From NCBI GenBank assembly GCA_021399445.1, contig JAJTUQ010000022.1, positions 1 through 64,000 of the forward strand: a DNA stretch of 64,000 nucleotides. Reading direction: 5' to 3'. The notes beneath the pieces are model-generated. The model had not been told where the DNA came from. It saw only the letters and a list, made by a program, of their open reading frames with translations, and did not search any database. Both the position numbers and the translations under genes were made by a program. This DNA is from Xylogone sp. PMI_703. Taxonomy: Eukaryota; Ascomycota; Leotiomycetes. Shown piece after piece: positions 1 to 10,429 of this stretch. Position 1 is the first letter of the stretch, and each line of letters opens with the position of its first letter.

Positions 1-580
1 TATTCTCTTTCGTTCAGGCGAAGCTGGCGGCCGAAGTAGGGGCGACCATGATCTCGCCGTTTGTAAGTCGTTCTATGGACTGGTGGCAGAAGAATCACCC
101 TGGGGGCGATTACACCGGAAAGCACGATCCAGGTGTTAAACTTGTCAGGGAAATTCATGACTACTATGTGAAATCTGGTATCAGGACTCAAATTATGCCT
201 GCTAGTCTTCGAAGCATTGACGAGTGTGTCCACCTCGCTGGTATTGGATTCATGACAATGAACCCAAAGATATTACAAGAACTTAAAGATAGTGACTATC
301 CGGTTCGTCGACAGTTTTTATCAAATTCCAATGGTAAGTGATCACAGACTTTAAGCCCAGCCGTTCCACCTGGTGTCATTAACCAAGATTCACGCTAGGC
401 AATATGAATTCAAAACAAGATGCTATTCAGTATGCGGACAACGAACCACGTTTTCGTTTAGATTTATTCAACGATCAAGTGGCATCTGACAAGATTCCCG
501 AGAGTATCAGAATTTTCTTAGAAGACGGACATGAGCTTAAAGTTATGCTAGAAGATGTCATCAAGAAGGGGGTGAAATAG
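1..580 (+). CDS. Transaldolase, C-terminal part (5' end outside window)
   Basis: Transaldolase moves a dihydroxyacetone unit between sugar phosphates in the non-oxidative pentose phosphate pathway (family knowledge). The frame is open from base 3 and reads FSFVQAKLAAEVGATMISPF then VSRSMDWW, the conserved barrel segment of class I transaldolases. An intron at 334-398 (GTAAGT to CTAG) joins the second exon at 399-580, which ends at TAG. About 170 residues are visible; the Schiff-base lysine lies upstream of the window. The C-terminal tail, with DLFNDQVASDKIPESI and a lysine-rich end, looks complete. The gene stands beside a cyclase, regulator, oxidoreductase and sugar transporter, so it may be a pathway-specific paralogue rather than the housekeeping enzyme. 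That role is inference. Confidence 0.88.
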
Positions 581-1047
581 CAGTCGATCGTAGTACAATG
601 GGTTAGATTGAGATTATCATTGATTTATGCACTGTTCTCTATAACGGCTACAGCCATCACCAAATCTATGTAGAACATAAACAATTTCAAAATGCTCCAT
701 ATTCACTCAGAACCAATTAATTGAAGAGTATAGCACTGCGGAAAGCTTCTATATCGGGGAAACTTAAGAGGGTTGGAGGAAAATTGGTGGAATGGATTCC
801 ATTCCCACTGTGTCGCCGTGACGCCGTTGTCGAATGTGCAATCCGGCCCCGGTTTTAAAACGGGGCCGGTCCCTTTTGTTATAACCAGTAGCCAGATCCG
901 CCGGTGTATCTTCTGAGATGGATACAAAGGATAGATTTATACAGTAGCCTTGATACTACTATTACACGTAGTCTCACTTACTAACTTCACTGGTTCATAA
1001 TCTCACTACAGAGAGACTCTATACATCAATATCATATTTAAATAAAT
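581..1047. other. Intergenic: cyclase promoter region with GC-rich inverted element
   Basis: No open frame here resembles a gene. The notable content is the GC-rich inverted element at 843-869, about 180 bp before the cyclase start; the rest is AT-rich. It should hold the transaldolase 3' UTR and the cyclase promoter. Confidence 0.6.
843..869. promoter_or_regulatory. GC-rich inverted element upstream of the cyclase
   Basis: A perfect 9-bp inverted repeat: CCGGCCCCG at 843-851 and CGGGGCCGG at 861-869, separated by GTTTTAAAA. The left arm with its next base (CCGGCCCCGG, 843-852) is the exact reverse complement of CCGGGGCCGG at 5225-5234 in the regulator/oxidoreductase promoter. Paired CGG/CCG triplets are typical of Zn2Cys6 dimer sites, so an operator is plausible. 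A transposon-derived repeat is the main alternative. Confidence 0.4.
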
Positions 1048-2484
1048 ATGCAATTTCCACGTCGACAAGATTTACGTCAGAAAACTGGGGAACCGGATGG
1101 CGCAGCATGGATCTGGGGTAAAGATGATGAAGTAAGGCGACTCACAATTAAAGAATAAACAGTTGCATGCACTCACAGAGTTGACCAGTTAGGGAGACTC
1201 AATCTTCAAACTCCTGATACAGTCAAAGCAGCAGTAGGGTCAGTTATCACCGGACAAGTTATTCCACTAAAGTGAGTTTATACAGATATGCAATCCACAT
1301 TACCTATTAAAATAAATCTAATATGTTTAATTTTTTCAGTCTCCCCTTCGACAAGCCTTCTCCCCCATGCTATGCAAGAGCAGCATTCCAGCACAATGTT
1401 GTTCAGCTCGACAAGCATGCATTTGATGAAACCTATATATTAAACCCCCAAAGTACATCTCAGTGGGATGGCTTCCTCCATGTGAGTTTCCCTGGCTCTA
1501 GTAGTCTTATTAAGCCGATATATGCTTTAGTGCTAATTATTGTTAGTTTTCCCATGTTTCTACTGGATTGTTTTATAATGGGGTAAATACTGGGATATTT
1601 TCTTCTCTCAGTTTTTGCTTGTATCCCCCCTCTTCTGGTTTAAGCTCTAGAGATATATTGGCTAAAATATAGTGATGATGACGCTAATAATCATTCGTGT
1701 TTCTAGGCTACCGCCGCCGACATACTTGGCCACGGGAAATCTCACAGGTGTGGCATTCAGGCGTGGGCAAACCATGGAATCGTAGGAAGAGGAATTCTCT
1801 TAGATTATGGTAGATATGCAGAGTTGAACGATATTAAAGTGGAATACTACGATAACTTTAAGATAACCTACAAGGACTTGGTTGATGTAGCGAAATCTCA
1901 AGGAATTGATCTCAGGCCGGAGAGGGATGGCGGAGATATCAAACCCGCCGATATATTACTAATTCGTTCGGGTTTCTTAAAATATGACCGTTCTGTGTCT
2001 GAGGAGGTACGAGTTAAAATTCATGGTAGGCCTACGGTATTTGGTTCATCAGAAGGCCAGAGATATATTGGAGTAGAACAGAGTGAAGAAGTACTCGATC
2101 TTCTTCATGATTGCTACTTCTCTGCTGTGGCTGGTGATCAACCTGCTTTCGAAGCTTGGCCGTCTGATAAAGGTGAGTCTTGGCATCATTGGGTTAGAAC
2201 TTATCAACCGTAGTTGATGCCAGTTCTAATCATGTTAACTCAGATTACTATCTTCATGAGTATCTTCTATCATTATGGGGGTGTCCAATTGGAGAATTCT
2301 GGGATCTTGAACGCCTGGGAGCTGCTTGTGCAGATAATAATCGATGGATATTCCTCCTCTCCAGCACACCAAATAACGTTTCCGGTAAGTTTTGCTTAAT
2401 TGCCAATATATATATTGAACCAGTAACTAATGAATTGGATTAGGTGGTGTTGGTAGTACGTCAAATGCCTTGGCCATCCTCTAA
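1048..2484 (+). CDS. Cyclase-family hydrolase (kynurenine formamidase-like)
   Basis: Members of this metal-dependent family hydrolyse amides or lactone-like substrates; the substrate here is unknown. I read seven exons: 1048-1131, 1189-1271, 1340-1481, 1547-1582, 1707-2172, 2244-2384 and 2444-2484, giving 330 residues. Family features in order are WGKDDELGRLNLQTPD near the start, LNLPFDKPSPP, QWDGFLH with FYNG, GIQAWANHGIVGRGILLDY, and a C-terminal stretch with WDLERLGAAC and ending STSNALAIL. The acceptor at 1188 and the 36-nt exon 1547-1582 were chosen because only they keep frame and restore the family motifs. Nearby regulator, transporter and oxidoreductase genes suggest catabolism, by inference. 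The typical HxGTHxD metal motif is not obvious: the equivalent position reads QWDGFLHF, as in many fungal members. Confidence 0.85.
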
Positions 2485-2658
2485 GACTTTTAGAAGAGCA
2501 GACCTGATCAATCTGTCAAACTATACAAATACAAATAACACACGTGAACAAGTGATGTCTCAGTGGTGATGTCTCTTAATATGACAAGAAATCATTTTGC
2601 TATTATACCGAGCATATTATCACATCTTTTCTCTTTTTATTAAGCTACAGGCTTATAC

Positions 2659-5136
2659 TTAATTGACTCGAGAATCATCAATAACACAAAAATCGGATAT
2701 TACTGGATTACCCTGGTCAAAAATTGACCAACTATCAATAAATCCTGACCCTAGAAACCAGTCAGGTGTAGTCCCAAGTGATGGATCAAGTGATTCCCAT
2801 TGGTGGTCACCAGAAGGACCATTTACGACCTCTTGTTCGGTCCGTGAATATAAAGTGTCAGTATTCTCTGCCTGTTGTCCTATCTCACCGTTTCGATTAT
2901 CGTTTACGACAGGAGCCATCATCCGACGGTTGTATTCGGCAGTCATATTTAGTGTTTTGTGAATGTGTGATCCTAACCCCGGGTAAGGATACTGGCTTAA
3001 CATCTGTGCGACGATAATAATGCTGTCGTTTATTTCGCTTTGTTTCAAGTATTCAGGCCATCTCCTAGACATCTGTAATGCGAGAACGGCTGTATTGGTC
3101 CCTTTCGTTAGCACGGTTAAATATCTAATTATTGTAACAAGTAGCAAAATCTTACCAAGAAAGGTTAACATTAGAGCAGAGTAAGTTGGTGCCCAACGAA
3201 AATGCCAACGGTATGAATTACTACTAGAAATGAAATGAAGCTGGTTTACAGTGATCCTGATAGTTCTTCTGATGATCTCATCAGTGGTTATTTGATCTAC
3301 AAATCCACGCTCACGTTGTAATTTTCCCATAACAGCACAGCACACGTTTATAATAGTGTAGTTTCGCAAGACCCAAATGCCTACTCTATGAAATGAAGAA
3401 GGATGAAAACCATGTTCTATGAAGTAGTTAGCTTAATTATCCATTCTTTATATAGTTACATAATCAGTAATGTAGTTACCTTCAAAAAGAGCATCCCAGT
3501 GTTCAAACCAGTCTTGTGCATTTTGCTCGATGTTTTGAATCCATGATAGTGGATTGTTGGATGATAAGGGGCTATTTTCGATTTGCGCTTGAAGTGTTCC
3601 TGCAAGATATCTGAGATGAGAATACCTCATCAAATAAAATTACTACTAACCTCGTAAATGCACTATCTCAATTGTACAAATAAATCTCATATCGGAAGGA
3701 CGGAAAATAGGATGATTGAGATAGCTCTCTAGCAAACTTTTCTCAATCTCAGGTATTCTTGGTCGACGTGCTGTGCCAAAGGCAAGCTCCCTTTCAATGT
3801 GGTAGAGTATAAGCCACGTACGACACTGTTGAGCTAATGAATGTGACACCTTTGTCGACGGCGGAACTCTTGATAAGTTTTCATACTGTAGAAGCCGGTT
3901 CATAGACGTGTCCAAACCCAGGTCTAGAGCCATCTGGAGTGCGTGACCAATCACAAACCACGCGTTTTCAGTATACGCAGCTAAGAGTATCATTGCTTGA
4001 ACGCTCTCTAGACTCGCAGGTTTCTCGAAAAGGCTTTCCGTCGCAAGGCGACGGCATTCTTTGAGACAAAGATCAGAGACACTTGCTTCTAGATTTTCAG
4101 AACCTTCAAAAGAATATGAGGTGCGGTCTGGTCGGGATGCAACATAGAGAATGGTAACCATACAAAACGATGAGCGGTGATACAAGCAATCAAACAAATC
4201 AACTGACTGATCAAACATGGGAAGAAATGGATTGGCACCTCCGCAAAATCTGGATTTTAATTAGAATATTTTTCCTTTAAAATAGAAGACAAACGGGACA
4301 GGTGCTTACAAAGCATAAAGGTCTCGGGCTCGAGATTCATCCGGGAAAATATTTGCGAGCACATTTGTCTCTGTAGTGGTGTGGTCTGTTTGCCTTTTGC
4401 CATCTAGGCTTGGTGGAATGCTGCGCACGTTCAATGGTGGATGGAAGTTTAATTTGTCTCTGCTCTGAACTTGGAGAGATTTCTGAGAACAAAATGGTGT
4501 CGACGGTGTCATTGCATGGACAGCGGAAACCGGAGCCTTCAGATGTTCCGAATTCATGTAATTCAGACCAGAAGAAGTTATTGGTCCATCATCTACAGCT
4601 TCTCTAGTGTCTCTTGGAGCGTTGTCCGAGGGTAGATTCCGAAATAAGTTGGTTCTGTCTTGATTCGAATCTGTATCATCAGGAGTTTGTGGTAGAGAAT
4701 GTGGTTGTCTGGAGACTAGAGGATTTGAAGGGACCCGTTGAACCTGTATGGTGGAGTCTGGAATGATCTCTGGAGGTCCCTGGTAGATTTCATGTACGAT
4801 ACTGGTTAATGACTGGAGGTCCCGCCTCAAGCTTTGAAAGTCATCTTCCAAGGCATCAAATCTGCGCCGAATCGTCTCAGTCAGAACAGACGTCTAGTTA
4901 GGCTATAACTCTGTCACACCTCACCTTCTCTTTTGCCCCCTCAGATCAGCCCCATCCTCGTTTGCACGGCGCTCTTCCACAAAATCGAAGATGCACTCCA
5001 CACCGGCGTTTACGCAGCGTGGGCAAGGGGATTCCGGACTGCCAGTGCACCTCATCTTCTGGCGTCTGCAGGTCCGGCAGGCCTTCAGTCGCCGGGGCGG
5101 CGCTGCATTCATGCGGTCGGTAGAATCGTCCGGCAT
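2659..5136 (-). CDS. Zn2Cys6 fungal transcription factor
   Basis: Nuclear regulator. The N-terminus carries a complete binuclear cluster, CRTCRRQKMRC then CPRC and C (spacing C-x2-C-x6-C), followed by a basic stretch and a short leucine-rich helix (LEDDFQSLRRDLQSL) likely to pair as a coiled coil. The rest is the fungal-specific middle homology region, with NPFLPMFD and ENAWFVIGHALQMALDLGLD. Exons on the minus strand: 5136-4925, 4861-4310, 4249-3651, 3599-3480, 3380-3156 and 3101-2659, about 716 residues. The 54-nt intron 3155-3102 is in frame, so retention would also read through; its TGCTAAC branch site argues that it is spliced. The gene is divergent from the Gfo/Idh/MocA gene across a 281-bp shared promoter and follows the cyclase tail to tail, so it is the natural candidate local regulator (inference). 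Confidence 0.85.
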
Positions 5137-5417
5137 AGTTACTGCCCTGCAGCATTATTTTACAGTGTCTTGATATCCACAGCTACTCTTAAAGTCTCCC
5201 GAATATCTGAAGCTACCGGCGACTCCGGGGCCGGTGTGGGGCAATGTTCTTTTGTATTATTTGCCACTGAAAGATACACTGGATCGTCAGGTCCGTAATC
5301 GGGATTTCTGCAATAATGCTGTACCGCGTACTAATACCGCAGCAGTAACAAAGTAAAATAAAAACTCATTGCCGTCGTTGTGGGAATTCTATACGCCGAA
5401 AATAATCAGACACCGAA
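5137..5417. promoter_or_regulatory. Divergent promoter between regulator and oxidoreductase, with CCGGGGCCGG
   Basis: Only 281 bp separate the two divergent start codons. It contains CCGG at 5216-5219 and CCGGGGCCGG at 5225-5234, the latter an exact reverse-complement match to 843-852. The regulator could act on both genes from here. Function is inferred from position and motif reuse only. Confidence 0.45.
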
Positions 5418-6863
5418 ATGGTCCCCGCATCAGTACCAGAGTCTTCGATACCAGTTCTCTTTATTGGAGCCGTCAGTACCACTTATCAATCATAACATCT
5501 GCCAATTGCTAATAAAATCAGGGAAATATTACTTTCGGCAATGACAATGTTGCGTGGAATCACTCTCTGCGAATAGAACGCTACCTAGGTACCAGGCTGA
5601 AAGTGATCGGAATAGTAGACCCTTCTGCCGAGCGAACCAAGCAGGTTCTAGAGCAGAAGTCTACTTCTGTAGCTGCATCCTGTTATGCAGATGCTAGACA
5701 CTTCCTCAACTTAAAGGATGCTGAAGTTGAGCTGCAGACTCGGCAGATTGTTCCAGAGCTTATTATCCTAGCCGCCCCCCCTCACTATCGAGGTACTCAA
5801 CAAACGGGTCGTGATCTAGAGCTTCAGGTACTGGCCGCATTTGGGCCTACACCGGCTCTCTTTATTGAGAAGCCAGTTTCAACCGCCCGTCCTGAGGATT
5901 GTGGTGATATTTTCAATTTTTTAGAGAAATCTGGCAACACCACTTCCCTAGGATACATGCTACGGTACTTAAAGGTGGTCCAGAAGGCTGTATCCATTAT
6001 TCAAGAGAATCACCTCCAAGTCATGGCAATCAATGCTCGCTATACTTGTGCATACTCCAAAGTCAGGAAAGCAGACTGGTGGGACAAATCCAAGCAGTGT
6101 GGGCCCATCGTTGAACAAGCCACACACTTTGCCGACTTATGCAGATATTTAGGTGGAGAAGTTGATCTGGAAACGGTCACAGCCGCCGCACTTGAACACT
6201 ACGAACCCGCTGGGAAATTATCTCATATGGCAGTGGATGAGTCTCGTATCCCCGAATCAGAGAGGATTCCACGAGTAACCGCAGCGTTCTGGTTAGTCTA
6301 TGGACTATGTAGAAAATGTGAAGTTACTAACCAAAATTGATGATTGTAGGAAATTCAAAAATGGAGGTTTAGGTACTCTGATGCATATAATCGCTCTCCA
6401 CGGTATCAAGTACTCCAACGAAATTGTTGTGGCTGCTGATGGTTATCAAATGCGGCTGGTAGACTTATACACCACACCAACTCTTTTTGTACGGTATGTA
6501 TTTGCAAAACAAAATTTCGTCGCCATCTTTTTCTTTCAGTAGAGAGCCACTTTGTAATTACTCGCAATGCTGATGCTTTACAGGACCCCGGCATCTGAAA
6601 CGGAGGAGGTATTTAATTATCCGTACGATGATCCGTTTTATTCAGAATTTGCGAGTCTGTTGAACAATATTGGTATACCATCCATCCCTCAGGTAGAGAC
6701 GGGAAACGCAGTGCAAAACGATATAACTGAAGATTACCTAACGATTAATTCTATTGGCCCATCTCCTATCCTATCCTCATATAGTGATGCATTTAAGACA
6801 TACGAGTTTACTTGGAGGATCCGAGATGAAAGTGAAAGATCAAGTAAGCGTTTTCAGAATTGA
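5418..6863 (+). CDS. Gfo/Idh/MocA-family NAD(P)-dependent oxidoreductase
   Basis: Such enzymes oxidise or reduce sugars, inositols or sugar acids with NAD(P). Four exons, 5418-5471, 5522-6291, 6350-6493 and 6584-6863, encode about 415 residues. The Rossmann start VLFIGAGNITFG is split by the first intron. The FIEKPVS motif, whose lysine is the conserved EKP lysine, lies near residue 110, and a C-terminal alpha/beta domain follows (GPIVEQATHFADLCRYLGGE). The start at 5418 places the nucleotide-binding glycines within 20 residues of the N-terminus, as usual. Donor GTCAGT of intron 1 is non-optimal but keeps frame. The partner gene across the promoter is the Zn2Cys6 regulator. Substrate cannot be told from sequence. 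Confidence 0.87.
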
Positions 6864-7564
6864 AATTAGGAAAAATCATTTCAAAGTGGTGAATTATTAT
6901 TGGTGAAGCAGGATTATTGGTGTAACGTGCCGATCATTTGCTTGTAATCGATGACTTAAATAAAAATTAAAACTAGAAACCCAATGATTGGTTAAAGACT
7001 CCACGGTGTGTAAATAATCTCCAACTTATATTATTTTCAAAACTGAAACACAAACTCTATGCTCTTATCAGCATAAACAATATAACAACATCTTGCAGCC
7101 TTACACTGCCCCTCCACCTCTTTTTTTAACTCCTTATTCGTTGCACAACTGACCTTAATTTTGATCATAACACAAAGTGTACAGTTGAAGTACAAGCTAC
7201 TACAAGTTAGGAATGAAGATAATAATACGGACGATAAGTATTGAACAAACATCTGGAATTCGAATATCGCTATTCCGTACTACGTTTCCACCCTACAAAA
7301 CTTCGAAACGGATCACTCTCAATATCATCATTATAGGGATAATGTACCCCAGAGAGGAGTATTATAAGATATCTTGATTATAAATGGGTGTGTGAGCTAT
7401 AAGAGGCGAATATTATTTCGATTCACGCGGTCTGAGTTTATGACAGGGAAATAACAGCACTCCATTGCTTTGACCGGAATCGTCTCGTCTCATTTGAACC
7501 CCAATTTCCCAAAAATCCGTTTGATATTATTAGAGATATCTTTGAGATTCTTATCAACTCTTAA
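6864..7564. other. Intergenic between convergent oxidoreductase and transporter genes
   Basis: AT-rich sequence without a convincing coding frame. It should hold the two 3' UTRs and possibly the last small exon of the transporter, whose end is unsettled (see that entry). Confidence 0.5.
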
Positions 7565-9642
7565 TTAGTACGGGACTGGAAAAAAATCAATACAAGGCAA
7601 TAAACTCACATTGGTTGCTCGAGTTTTCATGGGGAGTTCAAACACAACATCAAGTTCTTCTAGATGCGAGGTTAGTATTCAGAGGAGAAGACTAGAAGGC
7701 AAATTATTGGAATAACTTACCCAGTGACAATGATTTAGTCTCCGGAAGGAATAAATATATGGTTATGTATAGCAGACAATTCCAACCAGCATACCAAAAG
7801 AAGGTGCCCGGGGGTCCAAACGTGTCAAGAATAGATGGGAACGTCAAGCCTACTATTGCATTGAAGAACCAACATACGAACACAGCACAACTCATTCCAA
7901 TATCCCGATAGGCCAACGGAAACGCCTCTGCTGAATAGACAAATGGAACCGGCCCTTCACCAGGACTATACGCGATAACGTAGAAATATATGCCGAGAGC
8001 AACGACAACCAGTTTACCAGTGGAATTCGTGATGTAAAATCCGCATGCTGTCAGAACAAGAAATAAAGCCATGAATGGGAAGGTATACAGCAGTAAGCTT
8101 CTCCGCCCAAAAGTATCGATAGTTTTGATTGCTGGTAAAGCAAATATCACGTTTAGCATCCCAAAACCCCAGGACGCCAGCAAGGCATGCGTCGTGCTGC
8201 CACCAGCCTGAGCAAAGATAGTGGTTGAATAGTAACTAATAATGTTCACACCACAAAATTGCTGGGCAAACATGACGATTGTTGCCCCAATGAGGGCATT
8301 TCTATTCCGACGAAGCGTGAAAATACGGAAAAACTTCATCCCCGTTTGACCTTCTTGAACCTTTTCTTCTTCCTTTAGGAGGACATGAATGTAATATAAA
8401 TCACGCAAGGCTTGGATATCGGAATTTCGAAGAGTCTTCAAACTTTGGAGGGCTTCTCGGTAGCGCCCCTTTAGCATCAACCATCGAGGTGACTCCGGGT
8501 TAGTGTATGCCTGAGCCATAACAATGAGGGCAGGGATACCGGCTACTCCTAGCATAAGTCGCCAGTTTAGGCCAACAATGCCACTCCGATCTGGAATATT
8601 GTAAAATGCAATGTTGAAAACCGTTCCAAGCATGATACCAAATCTTGATCTAGTAAGCACAAAGAAATCCAGGAGAGATGGAATTCAACTTACGCGACCC
8701 AAATCTGCCAACACATAGTCAATGCTCCTCGAATACTCGCCGGTGACGCTTCCGCAGCATAAACACTCAAGGTGGCACTTTTTGGCCCAATCCCAAAACC
8801 AAGGAAGGCTCTTGCGATCATAAGATGCCACTAAATCATCAGTGCCTAGATACCAAAACTTGGAGATAACCTAGGTAAGGAGCCCACTTACCCAGGTATT
8901 GGTGCAGGCAGCCCATATGCATGCAGCAAAACATACAAACCCTGTGACAAACAGAACTCCACGTCTACCGATCCACCGATTCAAGGGCCCATTGAGCCAA
9001 ACACTACAAAACGCACAGCAGAGATAGGGGGCACTATTCACCAAGCCAAGTATCCACTGATCTTTGCCAGGCCTGTCAATTCCAAACTGCTTGGGGAAAA
9101 AGATATTCGCGCCATTGATAGATACCAAATCCATGCCGTTCACTGCAGCAGCAATACTACAAAATATTATCATTCGGTATAAAGCTTTTGGTTGGTGCCA
9201 TTCTGCATGATGGAGAGACACGAGTTAGTCAGCCCATATATAATATTCCAGAGCGGATTTGGAACGAACTATGCTCAGCCTCCCGTTTCAGGATCTCTTT
9301 TTCCTCTTCACTGATCTCGATATATTCGTGGAATGCTGTAAATTATTCCGTTAGCTTTCGCATTACACCCAATTTTTAAGGATCAACCCTACTGTCAGGG
9401 AAATGGGCAATTACTGCTCCCCTATTCAAGGTTTCAGCATGATCAGATAAATCATACTGATTGATGAATAGTGATAAAGCAGCCTTTTACGAAGTTAGCT
9501 TGTATTTTGAGTTCTCGGATGATCGACCAACTTGGATTTCATCAATGCTTCGAGGCGGAAGATGATGTGCCACCGCCTGGTTCGTTGGACCGCTGAGTTC
9601 AGCGGCCTCAATGTGATTATAAACAATATCAGGCTTTTCCAT
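7565..9642 (-). CDS. MFS sugar/inositol-type transporter
   Basis: Twelve-helix proton symporter of the fungal sugar transporter family. Minus-strand exons: 9642-9532, 9456-9393, 9335-9270, 9202-8892, 8830-8694, 8643-7721 and 7659-7610. Diagnostic parts are EHKWHQPKALYRMIIF before helix 1, NGMD then NGANIFF, GRRG after helix 2, ARAFLGFGIGPKSATLSVY, PESPRWLM, QQFCGVNIISYYSTTIF, DTFGRRSLLLY and LPETKSLSLEELDVVF. Within the family, the GGxVxGWDQTGSNGAN region typical of this subgroup is altered to NGMDLVSINGAN. The extreme 3' end is uncertain: reading on from 7610 stops at 7565, but a consensus GTGAGT at 7609 suggests a final intron, and then a stop further left (about 7438-7563). An upstream in-frame ATG lies at 9684. 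A TATA-like TATAAAA sits at about 9724-9730 on this strand. It likely imports the substrate of the neighbouring enzymes (inference). Confidence 0.85.
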
Positions 9643-9684
9643 CCTGAGATACACAAGAGCCTTAAATTCAAGTTCAGGATTCAA

Positions 9685-10429
9685 TTATCTTGTTGTCTCA
9701 TTATAATGTACAAGATGAAGAGATTTTATAACGGGTTTGATAGTACAGGGTCGGAACCGGGTCTCCTGATAAAAAACGCCATTTTCAGTCACGATACTCC
9801 CTCTACTATCATAGCTGATCGATTCCCGTGAATGACGACGAAATTAGATCAAGCCACCGGTTTGGCTATTTCCGGGGCCCGGTCCTTCACGGGTCCGGGG
9901 AATGCGGGGATTAGTAGATTGTGGGGAGAACAGGATGCGAGGTTTGACAACGGGCAATTACAAGGATATTCGGTCAATATAGGACCTCAAGAGGGAAGCT
10001 AGCTCGGGGCATTAGATATTTCGACTCCAATAGGTGTACCTCAGAGAGCTAACTATAGACCTAGTTAGGGCTTTACATCCTGAGGGTTATGTCTGTCGTA
10101 TTGAAGCAGACCCGTTACTTCAATCTTCCATCGGGGGGGGCGTATGATTGGGCTATCATTGGAGTATTTTCAGTAATTTCTATATCTTCTCTCTCAAAAG
10201 ATTTTATAAAATTAGTGCCCGAAAAGTTCATCATCTATTGCTGCATTATCATAAGCATGCCACCATCTGCTATGCAAATACATGAAATATAAAGAATGGA
10301 AAGGGATTTACTCATATCTAAAAATAATTCTATTAGAAAATATCCTCTTCAACGTGCAAATTCCACATAAACAGCCCTCTTCTTGGAAGAATAATCTTCA
10401 ATATAACAGTCATATCGTAAGTCCGCACT
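9685..10429. other. Intergenic: transporter promoter and S28 pseudogene 3' flank
   Basis: No gene seen. Besides the GC-rich pair at 9872-9898 it has CGGAACCGG at about 9764-9772 and a run of eight G at about 10132-10139. The run of CGG/CCG-containing segments contrasts with the AT-rich flanks. Confidence 0.5.
9872..9898. promoter_or_regulatory. Paired GC-rich elements upstream of the sugar transporter
   Basis: CCGGGGCCCGG at 9872-9882 and CGGGTCCGG at 9890-9898 are one-base variants of the elements at 843-869 and 5225-5234. They lie about 230 bp upstream of the transporter start on the opposite strand. The two copies are about 17 bp apart, close to the 18-bp spacing at the cyclase. Either an operator shared by the cluster or repeat-derived sequence. 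Confidence 0.35.

Noticed and set aside
4933..5298. Plus-strand frame of 121 codons over the regulator start
   Set aside because: It overlaps the minus-strand Zn2Cys6 exon, which has all six cysteines; the plus frame has no family resemblance.
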